Part shown: piece by piece, positions 36,062 to 46,840 of the stretch
Layout: each line of letters begins with the position of its first letter
Numbering within the stretch: position 1 is the first letter of the stretch
Assembly: GCA_037576215.1 (NCBI GenBank)
Contig: JBANDB010000001.1
Span: 5,270,001 to 5,334,000 of the forward strand
Origin: Armillaria gallica
Taxonomy: Eukaryota > Basidiomycota > Agaricomycetes > Agaricales > Physalacriaceae
Length of the DNA: 64,000 bases
Reading direction: 5' to 3'
Translations under genes and position numbers: made by a program
Notes under the pieces: model-generated
What the model saw: only the letters and a program-made list of their open reading frames with translations
What the model was told of the DNA's origin: nothing
Database searches by the model: none

Positions 36062-36874
36062 ATGTCTACCGATATGATACGCATGGACGGAGTGTACTGC
36101 GCATTGTGCGACGAGTACTTCTTCGATAAACGGCAACGAGCCGAGCACATTATGAACTCCAACGACCATCCCGAATGTTGGAGATGTGGCCGTCGGTTTT
36201 TGAATGGCCAAATTCTTCGTCGCGTAAGTCATTGTCTTTATACGCTTATTGAGCAAACTAACACGTCCCTTTCCGTTCCTAGCACTGCGTCACTGCACCG
36301 AATCATCACTATTGCGTGCCCTGCGACAAGCACTGCCGTACAGCGGCAGGCTTTCGCGTCCACGAGGAGCAAGTCCATGGCTCCGACGATGATGACAGTG
36401 ACGACGACGACTCTGAAGAAGAGGACTATTATGACCTCGAAGACGGTTGGGAGGATGAGAGGGGCGAAGAGGAGTATCCTGACGAAGTCTCCGAATCAGG
36501 AGATGAGCCCCTTGATACTTCATGGGAAGACAGCAATGAATACGACTTTGAAGACCCGGAGTATCTGCGGTTGCCGCCATCATCTGTGAGTATTCTCTTC
36601 TCCTCTTCCCCACCTGGTCCTGACGTCGACCTTCCAGAATGATGCGGCGACCGACGACGCAGAGGAGAGCGATGAAGAAGATGTTGAAGAGACGTCTTCC
36701 TTCTCGTGTCCGATGTGCGAAAAAGAGCACACGACCCTCTGCGCGACTCCGTGTGGACATGTGTATTGCGTACGGTGCATTCGCGCTGCGCTGAAATATA
36801 CAGAGGCATGTCCCATCTGCGACGAAAGAGCGACCGAGGACCAGCTCCGGAAGATATATATCTCTCAGGAGTGA
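36062..36874 (+). CDS. C2H2-like zinc-finger/RING-finger protein, copy B
   Basis: Three exons (36062-36223, 36283-36585, 36638-36874; 702 bases) give 233 residues. The order is an N-terminal Cys/His part (CALCDEYFF, CWRC, CVPCDKHC), an acidic run with GSDDDDSDDDDSEEEDYYD, and a C-terminal C3HC4 RING (CPMCEKEH, CATPCGHVYCVRC, CPICDERA). It differs from copies A, C and D at one residue after the second finger (HEEQVH for HMEQVH). The likely role is an E3 ubiquitin ligase; the acidic region may contact nucleic-acid-binding or basic partners, but that is a guess. It sits between HEM4 copy 1 and lectin 1. Confidence 0.87.
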
Positions 36875-37552
36875 TGAAACCGAATGGCTCGGTGGTGTCG
36901 CACGAGGTCTTCAGTTGTTCTACCAGACACCCATCTATTGTTCTTGCTGTCGGCTATATACCCCATAGCTCCCAGAATATCCCACAATCGCCTTCAGAGA
37001 TTTGATTTTTCGTAGGACTTGAACCTAACCATGTTCTTTACCTTCAATAAAATTGCGTCACAAACTTGAACATGATTAGGAACTCCAGATCACCAAAGCT
37101 CAGATGCGAAAAGGCAAAAGACAAGGAGAGTGTAGCAGAAAACTCAACGGAATCAAATGTGCTACCTATACCAAGTCGGACTGCACCTACATCACAGAGG
37201 ACGACGATGAGGAATACACAGTCGTAACAATCGTACCACATCAATGAAAACATAGAGGACCGTTTCAATAACTGCCAATGGCCGAATAAATGTCACTAGA
37301 AGAAAAAGCGGTACAATTGAACTTGAGATAGAAAGGTTATCTTCATGTAAGGCACGCGAGGACCAAAGTGACCTATTCCTCAGATTTCGGAACGACACGA
37401 AACAGTTAAAACGATTATTCGGTACTGATTGGCAACAACGTAAACCGAAAGAAAGCGGCACAGGAACTACGACTGCAAAACAAAGGGTAAAACTACGTTG
37501 TAAAAAGACTGATTTCAGTCCGACATGATATAATGGTCATGGAGGAGACTCT
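36875..37552. other. Intergenic between RING B and lectin 1
   Basis: The two genes converge here. The first 110 or so bases match the 3' flank of all RING copies; after about 36990 the sequence diverges from the RING/F-box type flank. No gene is supported. Confidence 0.45.
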
Positions 37553-38131
37553 TCAGGCGACCCTCATCAAAACCCATTTCTGCTGGATGTCGCCGGTACC
37601 AGCCCCGATAGTGACCTACAAGCCCAATTGGTGACTCGAAACGGGGACAGATTATCTCACAGAACTCACCTGGGAATTCTCGCTTGCATTGGCTAATCCC
37701 CAGAAAACGGTTCGACCGCCATCTTGAATGCTAAATACGAGCGAAGATAGTCAGATCTTCGACTAGCAGGGGTAATAAGGACAATACATACGTGACTCCA
37801 GTATCAGTCTCCCTGATCGTCCAGACATAACTGTGAGCTGGAAGCACGGTCATGAATCCGGAGCCCCAGGCAGCTTGAAGGGTGGGTCTCGCAACAGGCG
37901 CTATGCTCTGGGTGTTGCTATCGAAATTGGCAATGATCCACTGCGAATTGCCATTCAGAAAGGTGCGGCCACAAGGGAGGAAGTACAGACCTGTTGCGCC
38001 GTGTTCGAGGACGACTCCTCGGTAACAGTCGCAGCGTTGCCTTCAGCGTTGGCAGTGATGGCAAGCCGTTTATCATTGACAGAGAGGACCCTGTTAATGA
38101 TCTTGTACGTGCCAGGAGCAGGTTTGGACAT
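37553..38131 (-). CDS. CCL2-like ricin-B beta-trefoil lectin, copy 1
   Basis: Four exons (38131-37991, 37940-37792, 37730-37670, 37615-37553) total 414 bases, giving 137 residues without signal peptide, the size of a single beta-trefoil domain. Visible motifs include PGTYKIINRVLS near the N terminus, SYVWTIRE in exon 2, IQDGGRTVFWGLAN in exon 3, and a tryptophan close to the C terminus. These match the fungal cytoplasmic lectins of the CCL2 type, some of which bind fucosylated glycans and are toxic to nematodes; sugar specificity here is not shown. The reading frame is intact, so the gene is probably functional. It is convergent with RING copy B and is duplicated at 42817-43399. Confidence 0.85.
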
Positions 38132-38201
38132 TTCTTTGAGATGCTTTGGTGTATGAATGTGGTGTTGAGTGGGATGAGTCGATACTGGCATGACAAGGCC
38201 C

Positions 38202-38208
38202 TTTTATA
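38202..38208 (-). promoter_or_regulatory. TATA box of lectin 1
   Basis: TATAAAA on the minus strand about 75 bases upstream of the ATG, conserved in the second lectin copy. Confidence 0.6.
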
Positions 38209-39640
38209 CAGAAACATAGGGTAGCTATGAGGTAATTACGACCTCTACGAACTGGTATAAGCAAGCGCCGATACTAGTTCCGCCAACCATTTGCCTGGGG
38301 TAGGCCGAAGCATGAGTATATCAAGACAAGACGCGACAGGCTGACGCGCCGAGAATACAGGAGTCACGGTTCCACAAGACGCGTGAATGAGCCTGTGACC
38401 ACCTGACGTCGATATTTTTAGTGGGCGCGACCCTCTATTCCCTCTACTGAATGACAATTCGACCTTGCTGGTCCCCCTGGTCTGCACCCAGATGCGATGA
38501 CAGCCATATTATTGAAGAATCCCACACGTAAATGTCACCTTGGAGAAAATGCTTCTCGGACGCCGTATCATGCCGTTCAGCAACAGGCTTGTGTGCACAT
38601 CAAGTTGGATTCTGTGTCGTGATGTTGCCGGTATGTTTGTTGCCACCTGGAGGTAAGGAACTATAGCAGAAGTCGTGATTGTTTAATCATTATGTCAGGT
38701 ATCTTTACTCTACTCTCGTCCACCTCAAGCTGTGCTCTGAGTTCCGCTATATCCTAGTGTTATAAATTTTCATCCAACTTGAATCTCCCAGCACTATTTC
38801 AGTCAGCTCTTCGATAATCCCTGCATATTCATCTCCGATCTACTGTCCTTTCATTTCCTTGAAACGTATTGGACAACATTTGGTCGCCTTCTAACGGCCT
38901 ACCTATGTGAATAGAACCGTAACATGTGGCTCGGGCGACGGTGTTTGGCAACGCTGTACTATAACACCGGTATCATATACGCTCATCTCTTCAGCTGACG
39001 ACTCGGATGACGGTGTGATAGCCCTCAAAGAAGGTCCAAATACCTCCCTCATGCTGACAGCGAGAACTTGAAGGGTATTGGATCTCCATTATGAATCCGA
39101 CCGCCACAACCACCGTCGTCGTCTTGGTGGGGATATCTCTGCGTAGCCTGTCATGCTGCAGACTTGCGTTTACACAATCACTACCAACATGACCACCGCG
39201 TGATGCAGGACATGAACGGCAGGTTCTATAGTAATTACGCCCACCTATTCAATACGGCTAGCGCTTTGAGCAACACTGTGATGACTGTGAATGCAGCCGT
39301 GGACGTTTGGAAGACTATGGCGCCTCGCCGGTTCTCGAATAAGAGGACAACATTAAGACCCTGTGCCTCCCCACCCCGTTGGGTCTTTTCCCTGACGAAG
39401 AATTACGACTACAGTCGTGAGTCAATACTTCGATGCTCGCCACGGTCTGATCGCTTGGCGTTCCTTGGAACGAAGGTAAAGGCGACAAGGTTTTCGTCTT
39501 CGTCACTACTTTCATTGACGGCCTGTCTCCTAGAAGTGCATCGGCCTCCCACAGCCCAAGCGACTGAAATTTCAACAGCATATTCAGCGATTAATGAATA
39601 ATTTGAGGACCAGCCCTGTTCCCGATACAGTGTCCAGAAA
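38209..39640. other. Duplicated segment with degenerate coding traces
   Basis: This stretch is conserved in the second unit (43477-45000). It has short readable pieces, such as DDSDDGVIALKEGPNTSLML near 39000 and VPWNEGKGDKVFVFV near 39470, but they are broken by stops and frame changes in both copies. It is most likely the remains of an old gene that was duplicated along with the unit. Confidence 0.4.
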
Positions 39641-39699
39641 ATTCAAGCTCTATATGCTAGCAGTGCCGCCTTGAGCTTGAATTTCCGTCGTTGCATATG

Positions 39700-39776
39700 A
39701 GTACTTACCAGCATTGCCAGTCGGTAGAACGTCGTCTTCGCCTTCAGAGTAGGAATGGTCTTGGTAGTGGGCATGT
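39700..39776 (-). pseudogene. SWC5 exon 1 relic, unit 2
   Basis: Minus-strand sequence matches the start of SWC5: an ATG, a Lys/Thr-Pro-rich start, an acidic Ser/Glu/Asp run and a GTAAGT-like donor. No later exons follow, so no SWC5 protein can be made. Confidence 0.7.
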
Positions 39777-39918
39777 ACAAAAAGAAAGCAGCGAGAGCGG
39801 TAGACATCGTGATGGTCGATGGTCAAGGTCACATTAGGACCGTCGGCCCGGCCGTTCCTTATTGGGACTACCAATACCAACACGCCATTGCCTTTCCCGC
39901 CCTTTGCCGTCGGCCACC

Positions 39919-40699
39919 ATGGCGTCCAAGGCCAACGTTCTACCCCTCCGTGAACCGACACCGTCCTCCGACAGTGATCAGGACAGGTATGAGGCCGCCT
40001 TTGCTGCAGCAAAATATGCGCCTTTCTCAATTCCCGTGCTCGAGACGGTACTCACCAATATAGCTAAGCTCGCATCAGCAACGGAGCAGAGCGATTTCGA
40101 TGGAGTTATCATGACTAGTGCACGCTCATGCGAAGCCTGGGATAAGGCAAACGGTGCAGAGAAGGATGGTACGTGTCGTGTTCACTAACCCAATATCTTG
40201 TTCTCACTCTCACAGACAGAATTTCCCTTCTATGTTGTCGGAAAGGCTACTGCCTCGACGCTACGTTCCAGCATGCCAAACGCCGTCATCCGTGGAGAAT
40301 CTTCGGGAACGGCAGAGCAGCTCGCCAACTTCATTCTTGCAGAACGACCACATCCTACAAAACTACTGTATCTGACTGGCGACAAGAATCGTGACACCCT
40401 TCCTAACATTGTTGGCGGCGCAGGAGTTTCTCTACATTCTCGCAGCGACTGAAGGAGCTCGTACCCGTAAGACCGACTGTGCCATGGTGGATCGTGTTCT
40501 TTTCATCGTCTGCTGCCGAATTCGTTCTACTGTTTCTGAGCGAGCAGTTCGACCTAGAATCAGTCAAGGTTGCGATCATTGGGCCAACAACTGCAACATT
40601 CTTGCGCGAGACCTAGGACTTCGTGTGGACGCCATCCCTGCTGAACTCTGGCCAGAGGAGTTGCTGAAGGTCATCTTGGACGCGGATTCAGTGTTCTGA
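39919..40699 (+). pseudogene. HEM4: Uroporphyrinogen-III synthase, copy 2 (broken)
   Basis: Exon 1 (39919-40168) and the start of exon 2 (from 40220) are as good as in copies 1 and 3, with FDGVIMTSARSCEAW and LLYLTGDKNRDTLPN visible. At 40438-40442 about 37 bases present in the other copies are missing, exactly between two TTCTC direct repeats, which shifts the frame and gives a stop after three codons. A second one-base loss lies near 40613. The remainder can be read in other frames up to the normal C terminus (WPEELLKVILDAD). The gene cannot make the second enzyme domain. Its intact splice sites and promoter suggest the damage is recent. Confidence 0.85.
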
Positions 40700-41311
40700 T
40701 GAATAAGTTCCGTTGGACATGCACTCTTGGCATCTCAGAGCAACGCTGAGCGACGTCGCGAGGTACGGCTTCATGAAATTCGTCAGAGATGCGGCTTGCT
40801 CATATATTTGACAGAATTCTGCTCTGGCATAATTGGCTATGTCCTAGCGACTCCAAAGATGTCCCCCAAGCGCTGTACTTTATGCTCATTGTCCTACTTC
40901 TGATGACACATCATGATGGACACAAAGTCTCCACCTCGTCGCTCACCCATCTATTGACAGAGGTCCTCGTCCGCGGAGAAACCGGTGGTCTTGAAACTTG
41001 TTTCACTGCAGATAGTCCTCATATAGTGACACCTACGTTGTCAGGGAGGGACGGAAGCTATCAAATACGACGGAAAATCCCATTTCCACTCACTGTCGTC
41101 TTGCCCTAAACATGATCACACCGCACTCGTCGCACTGCCGGACAAGGATTCACTGCGCTTCGAGACTGTCTACGGGCCATAGCCCCTTTTGAACTGATCG
41201 AAGACGATTCTTCCGTGGAACAAAAAATGCCTCCTTTCCACTCGAGCCGGAGTATGTTTCTCCGGAGGTCATGTCTAAGACGTGTCGAAACACACGCATA
41301 CCAACGAAGGA

Positions 41312-41318
41312 TATAAAA
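41312..41318 (+). promoter_or_regulatory. TATA box of RING copy C
   Basis: TATAAAA about 100 bases before the ATG, within a conserved promoter and CAA-rich leader. Confidence 0.65.
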
Positions 41319-41414
41319 TGGGTGCGCTCTGCAGCCTGGATCCCCACAATTACAACACTTTGAACAACCAACAACAACCACCATCGAACCAATCAACACT
41401 TATCATCTGTCATC

Positions 41415-42226
41415 ATGTCTACCGATATCATACGTATGGACGGAGTGTACTGCGCGTTGTGCGACGAGTACTTCTTCGATAAACGGCAACGAGCCGAGCA
41501 CATCATGAACTCCAACGACCATCCCGAATGTTGGAGATGTGGCCGTCGATTTTTGAATGGCCAAATTCTTCGTCGTGTAAGTTGGTGTCTTTCTACACTT
41601 GTTGAGTGAACTAACGCGTCCCTTTCCTTCCTAGCACTGCGTCACTGCACCCAATCATCACTATTGCGTGCCCTGCGACAAGCACTGCCGTACAGCGGCA
41701 GGCTTTCGCGTCCATATGGAGCAAGTCCATGGCTCCGACGACGATGACAGTGACGACGACGACTCTGAAGAAGAGGATTATTATGACCTCGATGACGGCT
41801 GGGAGGATGAGAGGGGCGAAGAGGAGTATCCTGACGAAGTCTCCGAATCAGGAGACGAGCCCCTTGATACTTCATGGGAAGACAGCAATGAGTACGACTT
41901 TGAAGACCCGGAGTATCTGCGGTTGCCGCCATCATCTGTGAGTATTCTCTTCTCCTCTTCGCCACCTGGTCCTGACGTCGACCTTCCAGAATGATGCGGC
42001 GACCGACGACGCAGAGGAGAGCGACGAAGAAGATGTTGAAGAGACATCTTCCTTCTCGTGTCCTATGTGCGAAAAAGAGCACACGACCCTCTGCGCGACT
42101 CCGTGTGGACATGTGCATTGCGTACGGTGCATTCGCGCTGCGCTGAAATATACAGAGACGTGTCCCATCTGCGACGAAAGAGCCACCGAGGTCCAGCTCC
42201 GGAAGATATATATCTCTCAGGAGTGA
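41415..42226 (+). CDS. C2H2-like zinc-finger/RING-finger protein, copy C
   Basis: Same three-exon layout as copy B, exon 1 ending at 41576, with stop at 42224-42226. The Cys/His ligands of both the N-terminal fingers and the RING are retained. Differences include Ile for Met in the fifth codon, a Tyr-to-His change between RING ligands (CGHVHC), TCPIC for ACPIC, and Val for Asp in ATEVQLRK. All ligands remain, so it may still fold, but these changes within and beside the RING could alter E2 contact. It lies between the HEM4 pseudogene and lectin 2. Confidence 0.85.
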
Positions 42227-42816
42227 CTAAACCGAATAGCTCGGTGGTGTCGCACGAGGTCTTCAAGTTGATCTACGTACACCTATTTATTGCTCATGCT
42301 GTTGTCTATATACCCCATAGCTCCCATAATACATTTGTCTACCCCATAATCACCTTCAGAGAAAAGGACTTGAACATGATTAGGAATTCCAGATCACCCA
42401 GGCCCAACGCGAAAAGGGAAGAGACAAAGAGTGTAACAGGAAACCCAACAGAATCAAATGTGTTACCTATACGAAGTTGGATTGCACCGTCAACACGGAA
42501 GACAGCGCTGATGAAGACAAAGAGACGCTTCAAGAACTGCAAATGACAGGATAGATGCCACCAGAAGATAAAGCGTTACAGCTTGATAAGCATCAGAATA
42601 GGTTGTTTCCATGCAAGGCACGCGAGCACCAAAAGTGACCAATTCCTCAGATTTCGGAGCGACATGAAACAGTTAAAACGATTATTCGGTACTGATTGGC
42701 AACAACGTAAACCGAAAGAAAGCAGTACACGAACTACGACTGCAAAAACAGGGAACTACGCTATAACCAAGATTGACTTCAGTCCGAAATGATTCAATGG
42801 TTTTAGAGGAGACTCT
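42227..42816. other. Intergenic between RING C and lectin 2
   Basis: Duplicate of the convergent 3' region in unit 1. No gene is supported. Confidence 0.45.
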
Positions 42817-43399
42817 TCAGGCGACCCTCATCAAAACCCACTTCTGCTGGACATCGTCGGTACCAGCCCCGATAGTGACCTACAAACCCAATTGATGACT
42901 CAAAGCGGGGACAGGTTATTCCACTGAACTCACCTGGGAATTATCGCTTGCATTGGCTAATCCCCAGAAAACGGTTCGGCCGCCATCTTGAATGCTAAAA
43001 TACGAGCAAGGAATCGATGATCAGATTTTCGACTAGCGGGTAATAAGAATAACACATACGTGACTCCAGTATCAGTCTCCCTGATCGTCCAGACATAACT
43101 GTGAGCTGGAAGCACGGTCATGAATCCGGAGCCCCAGGCAGCTTGAAGGGTGGGCCTCGCAACAGGCGCCACGCTCTGCGTGTTGCTATCGAAATCGGCA
43201 ATGACCCACTACGAATTGCGATTCAGAAAGGCGCGGCTACGAGGGAAGAAATACGAACCAGTTGCGCCGTGTTCGAGGACAACTCCTCGGTAACAGTCGA
43301 GGCATTGCCTTCAGCGTTGGCAGTGATGGCAAGCCGTTTATCATTGACAGAGAGGACCCTGTTAATGATCTTGTACGTGCCAGGAGCAGGTTTGGACAT
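42817..43399 (-). CDS. CCL2-like ricin-B beta-trefoil lectin, copy 2
   Basis: Four exons with splice sites at the same places as copy 1; exon 1 is 43399-43259. The first donor is now GTTCGT instead of GTCTGT, with a neighbouring Gln-to-Leu change at the exon end. Motifs PGTYKIINRVLS, SYVWTIRE and the IQDGG segment are all present. The frame is intact, so two working lectin genes are predicted. Role and limits are as for copy 1: a single-domain cytoplasmic lectin of a type used against fungal grazers, with specificity unproven. Confidence 0.84.
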
Positions 43400-43469
43400 T
43401 TCTTTGAGATGCTTTGGTGTATGAATGTGGTGTTGAGTGGGATGAGTCGATACTGGCATGGCAAGGCCC

Positions 43470-43476
43470 TTTTATA
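43470..43476 (-). promoter_or_regulatory. TATA box of lectin 2
   Basis: TATAAAA on the minus strand, in the same place as in lectin 1. Confidence 0.6.
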
Positions 43477-45000
43477 CAGAAACATAGGGTAGCTGTGAGG
43501 TAATTAGGACCACAATGGACTGGTATAAGCAGGCGCCAATGCTAGTTCCGCCCACCATTTGCCTGGGGTAGGTCCCCGTCTTCATGGAAAGAAGAAAGAT
43601 AAGACGCGACAGGCTGACGCGCCGAGAAGACAGGAGTCATGGTTCCCAGAGGTCACTGAATGAACCTGTGACCACCTGACGTCGATATTTTTTGTGGGCG
43701 TGACCCTCTGTTCCCTCTACCGAATGTCAATTCGACCTCGCTGGTCCCCTTGGTCTCCATCCGGATGCGATGACAGCCATTATTGAAGAATCCCACACGT
43801 AAATGGCACCCCGTAGAAAATGCTTCTCGGACGCCGCGTGTAATGTTCAGCAACCTTGTGTGCAGGATAAGTTAAAACGATAAGATCAAGTTGGGTCAAG
43901 TCCGATGCCGTAACCGTCGACATTGGTATGAAGAGCCTTATTAACTGGGTCTTGTGTCGTGATGTTGCCGATATGGTTGTTGCCACCTGGATGCGAGGAA
44001 CTACAGCAGAAGTCGTGACTGTTTGATCGTTATATCAAGTATTCTTTACCTACTCCGCCCTCGTCCACTTCAAGATGCTTGAGTTCCGCTACATCCTACA
44101 ATAAATTTCTATCCAATCTCCCAATACTGGTCAGCTCTTCGATAATCCCTGCACATTCATCTCGGATCTACTGCCCTTTCATTTCATTTCCTTGAATTGT
44201 ATTGGACAACATTCGGTCGCCTTTTAACGGCCTACCTATGTGAATAGAACCGTAACATGTGGCTCGGGCGACGGTGTTTGGCAACGCTATACTATAACAC
44301 CGGTGTTAGATACGCTCATCTCTTCAGCTGACGACTCGGATGACGGTGTAATAGCCCTCAAAGAAGGTCCAAATACCTCCCTCATGCTGACAGCGAGAAC
44401 TTGAAGGGTATCGGGTCTCCATTATGATTCATGAATCCGACCGCCACAACCACCGTCGTCGTCTTGGTGGGGATATCTCTGTGCAGTCTGTCATGCTGTA
44501 GACCTGCGTTTACACAATCACTACCAACATGACCACCGCGTGATGCAGGACATGAATGTTTGAACGGCGGGTTCTATGGCAATGACACCCACCTATTCAA
44601 CGCGGCGAACTCTTCTAGCAACACTGGGATGACTGTGAAAGTAGCCGTGGACGTTTGGAAGGCTGTCGTGTCGCCGATTCTCAAATATGAGGGCGACATC
44701 AAGACCCTGCGCCTCCTTATCCCGTTGGGGCTTTTCCCTGACGGAAAATTACGACTACGATCGTAAGTCAATATTTCGATGCTCGCCATGGTCTGATCGC
44801 TTGGTGTTCCTTGGAACGAAGGGAAAGGCGACAAGGTTTTCGTCTTTGTCGTTAGCTTCATTGACAATATCTGCCACCTAGCTCAGACGCGTATCGGCCT
44901 CTAAGGACCTAAGCGACTGAAATTTCAACAGCGTGTTTAGCGATTCATGAATATTTTTGAGGACCAGCCCTGTTCCCGATACAGTGTCAAGAACATTCAA
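43477..45000. other. Duplicated segment with degenerate coding traces, second copy
   Basis: Matches 38209-39640. A 68-codon open piece (44560-44766) keeps VWKAVVSPILKYEGDIKTLR, which is frameshifted in the first copy. It is still too short and isolated to call a gene. Confidence 0.4.
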
Positions 45001-45069
45001 GCTCAAGCTTTATACGCTATAGCAGTGCTGCCTTGAGCTGAAACTCCTGTCATTGCATATTACTACATA

Positions 45070-45156
45070 CCAGCATTGCCAGCCGGTGGAACGTAGTCTG
45101 CGTCTTCAGAGTCGGAATGGTCCTTGGTAGTGGGTATGCCTTGGTAGTGGGTATGT
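45070..45156 (-). pseudogene. SWC5 exon 1 relic, unit 3
   Basis: Same relic as in unit 2. Here a 17-base segment (CCTTGGTAGTGGGTATG) occurs twice in a row at about 45122-45155. Confidence 0.7.
45122..45155 (+). repeat. Perfect 17-base tandem duplication
   Basis: Two adjacent copies of the same 17 bases in the SWC5 relic, absent from units 1 and 2. It looks like a recent slippage event. Confidence 0.85.
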
Positions 45157-45307
45157 ACAAAAAGAAAGCAGCGAGAGCGGTAGAGGTCGTGATGGTCGAT
45201 GGTCAAGTTCACATTAGGGCCGTGGGCTCAGCTGTTCCTCATTGAGACCTCGGGCCGTGATCAATGCCAACACCAATGCCTTTTCCCGCCCTTTGCCGCC
45301 GACCACC

Positions 45308-46134
45308 ATGACGTCCAAAGCCAAAGTTCTACTCCTTCGTGAACCGACACCGTCCTCTGACAGTGGCCAGGACAGGTATGAAGCCGCCTTTGCTGCTGCA
45401 AAATACACGCCTTTCTCGATTCCCGTGCTCGAGACGGTACTCACCAATATAACGGAGCTCGCATCAGTAACGAAGCAGAGCGATTTCGATGGAGTTATCG
45501 TGACTAGTGCACGCTCATGTGAAGCCTGGGATAAGGCAAACGGTACAGAGAGGGACGGTACGTGTAGTAACAACCTACGCACGAAATCTTGTTCTCACTC
45601 TCACGCACAGAATTTCCATTCTATGTCGTCGGGAAGGCTACTGCCTCGACGCTACGTTCCAGCATGCCCAACGCAGACATCCGTGGAGAATCTTCGGGAA
45701 CAGCAGAGCAGCTCGCCAATTTCATTCTTGCAGAACCACCTCGTCCACCTACAAAACTACTGTATCTGACTGGCGACAAGAATCGTGACACCCTTCCTAA
45801 CATCCTTGGCGGCGCAGGGGTCTCTCTACATTCTCTCAAGGTGTACGAGACCCAAGGAAGCTCTACATTCTCGCTGCAACTGAAGGAGATCGTACCCGTG
45901 AGACCGACTGCGCCATGGTGGATCGTGTTCTTCGCACCGTCTGCTGCCGAATTTGTTCTACCGTTTCTGAGAGAACAGTTCGACCTCGACACAGTCAAGG
46001 TTGCGGTCATTGGGCCAACAACTGCGACATTCTTGCGCGAGATTCTGGGACTTCGTGTGGACGCTATCCCTACTAAACCGTCGGCAGAGGAGTTGCTGAG
46101 GGCGATTATAGACGCAGATGCAACACCTTTATGA
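45308..46134 (+). CDS. HEM4: Uroporphyrinogen-III synthase, copy 3
   Basis: Two exons (45308-45557 and 45611-46134) give 257 residues, two more than copy 1: an extra Pro in PPRPPTKLLYL and a longer C terminus ending ADATPL. The motifs of copy 1 are present (FDGVIVTSARSCEAW, FYVVGKATASTLR, LTGDKNRDTLPN, WWIVFFAPSAAEF, VAVIGPTTATFL). It should be a working enzyme, giving the fungus two intact genes for one haem-pathway step. The promoter differs from copy 1 because SWC5 is a relic here. Confidence 0.9.
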
Positions 46135-46840
46135 AGAAGTTCTGTTGACACTCTGGGCCTATGAACCCACTTTACAAAGTACAGTTTCATATAATTTGTG
46201 AGAGAGGCGACTTGCTCATATATTGGGCAGAATTCATACTACTGCTCTGGCGTATCCTAACGACTGTCCCCGAGAACTGTACATTGTGCTCATTGTCCTG
46301 CTTCTGATGTCGCATCAACACAAAGTCTCCGCCTCTTCGCTCATCTGTCGACAGAGGTCCTCGTCCGCGGAGAAACCGGTGGTCTTGAAACTGTTTCACC
46401 GGCAGATAGTCCTCCTATAGTGACACCTACATTGTCAAGGAGGGACGGAAGCTATCGAATACGACGGGAAATCCCATCTCCACGCATTGTCGTCTTGCCC
46501 CAAACATGATTACACAGCACTCATCGCCCACAGCTGCCGCCGGACAAGGATTCACTGCCCTTCGGGACTGTCTACGGGCCATAGCCCCTTTTGAACTGAT
46601 CGAAGACGATACTTCCGTGGAACCAAAAATGCCTCCTTTCAACTCGAAGGTCCATATTCGAAGAACCGGCAGTCTTGGGTACTTGTTTCTCCGGAGGCCA
46701 TGTCTAAGACGCGTCAAAACATGCGCATACCAACGAATGGTATAAAATGGGTACACTCTGCAGCCTGGATCCCCACAATTACAACACTTTGAACAACCAA
46801 CAACCACCATTGAACCAATCAACCATTATCATCTATCATC
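46135..46840. other. Intergenic of the array unit (RING D promoter)
   Basis: Matches 35333-36061. No gene is supported. Confidence 0.45.
46741..46747 (+). promoter_or_regulatory. TATA box of RING copy D
   Basis: TATAAAA 100 bases before the ATG, in the conserved promoter. Confidence 0.65.

Larger units (their letters stand above)
34300..39640. repeat. Tandem unit 1: SWC5 5' end - HEM4 - RING B - lectin 1
   Basis: First of three units with a period of about 5.3-5.4 kb; corresponding start codons are 5407 and 5389 bases apart for HEM4. It begins around the intron 1/exon 2 junction of SWC5 and ends near 39640, where a segment like the start of the next unit begins. All its genes look intact. 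Confidence 0.85.
39640..45000. repeat. Tandem unit 2: SWC5 relic - HEM4 pseudogene - RING C - lectin 2
   Basis: Second unit of the array. Gene order, strand and spacing repeat those of unit 1. HEM4 is broken here, RING C and lectin 2 are intact, and SWC5 is reduced to its first exon and intron. Confidence 0.85.
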
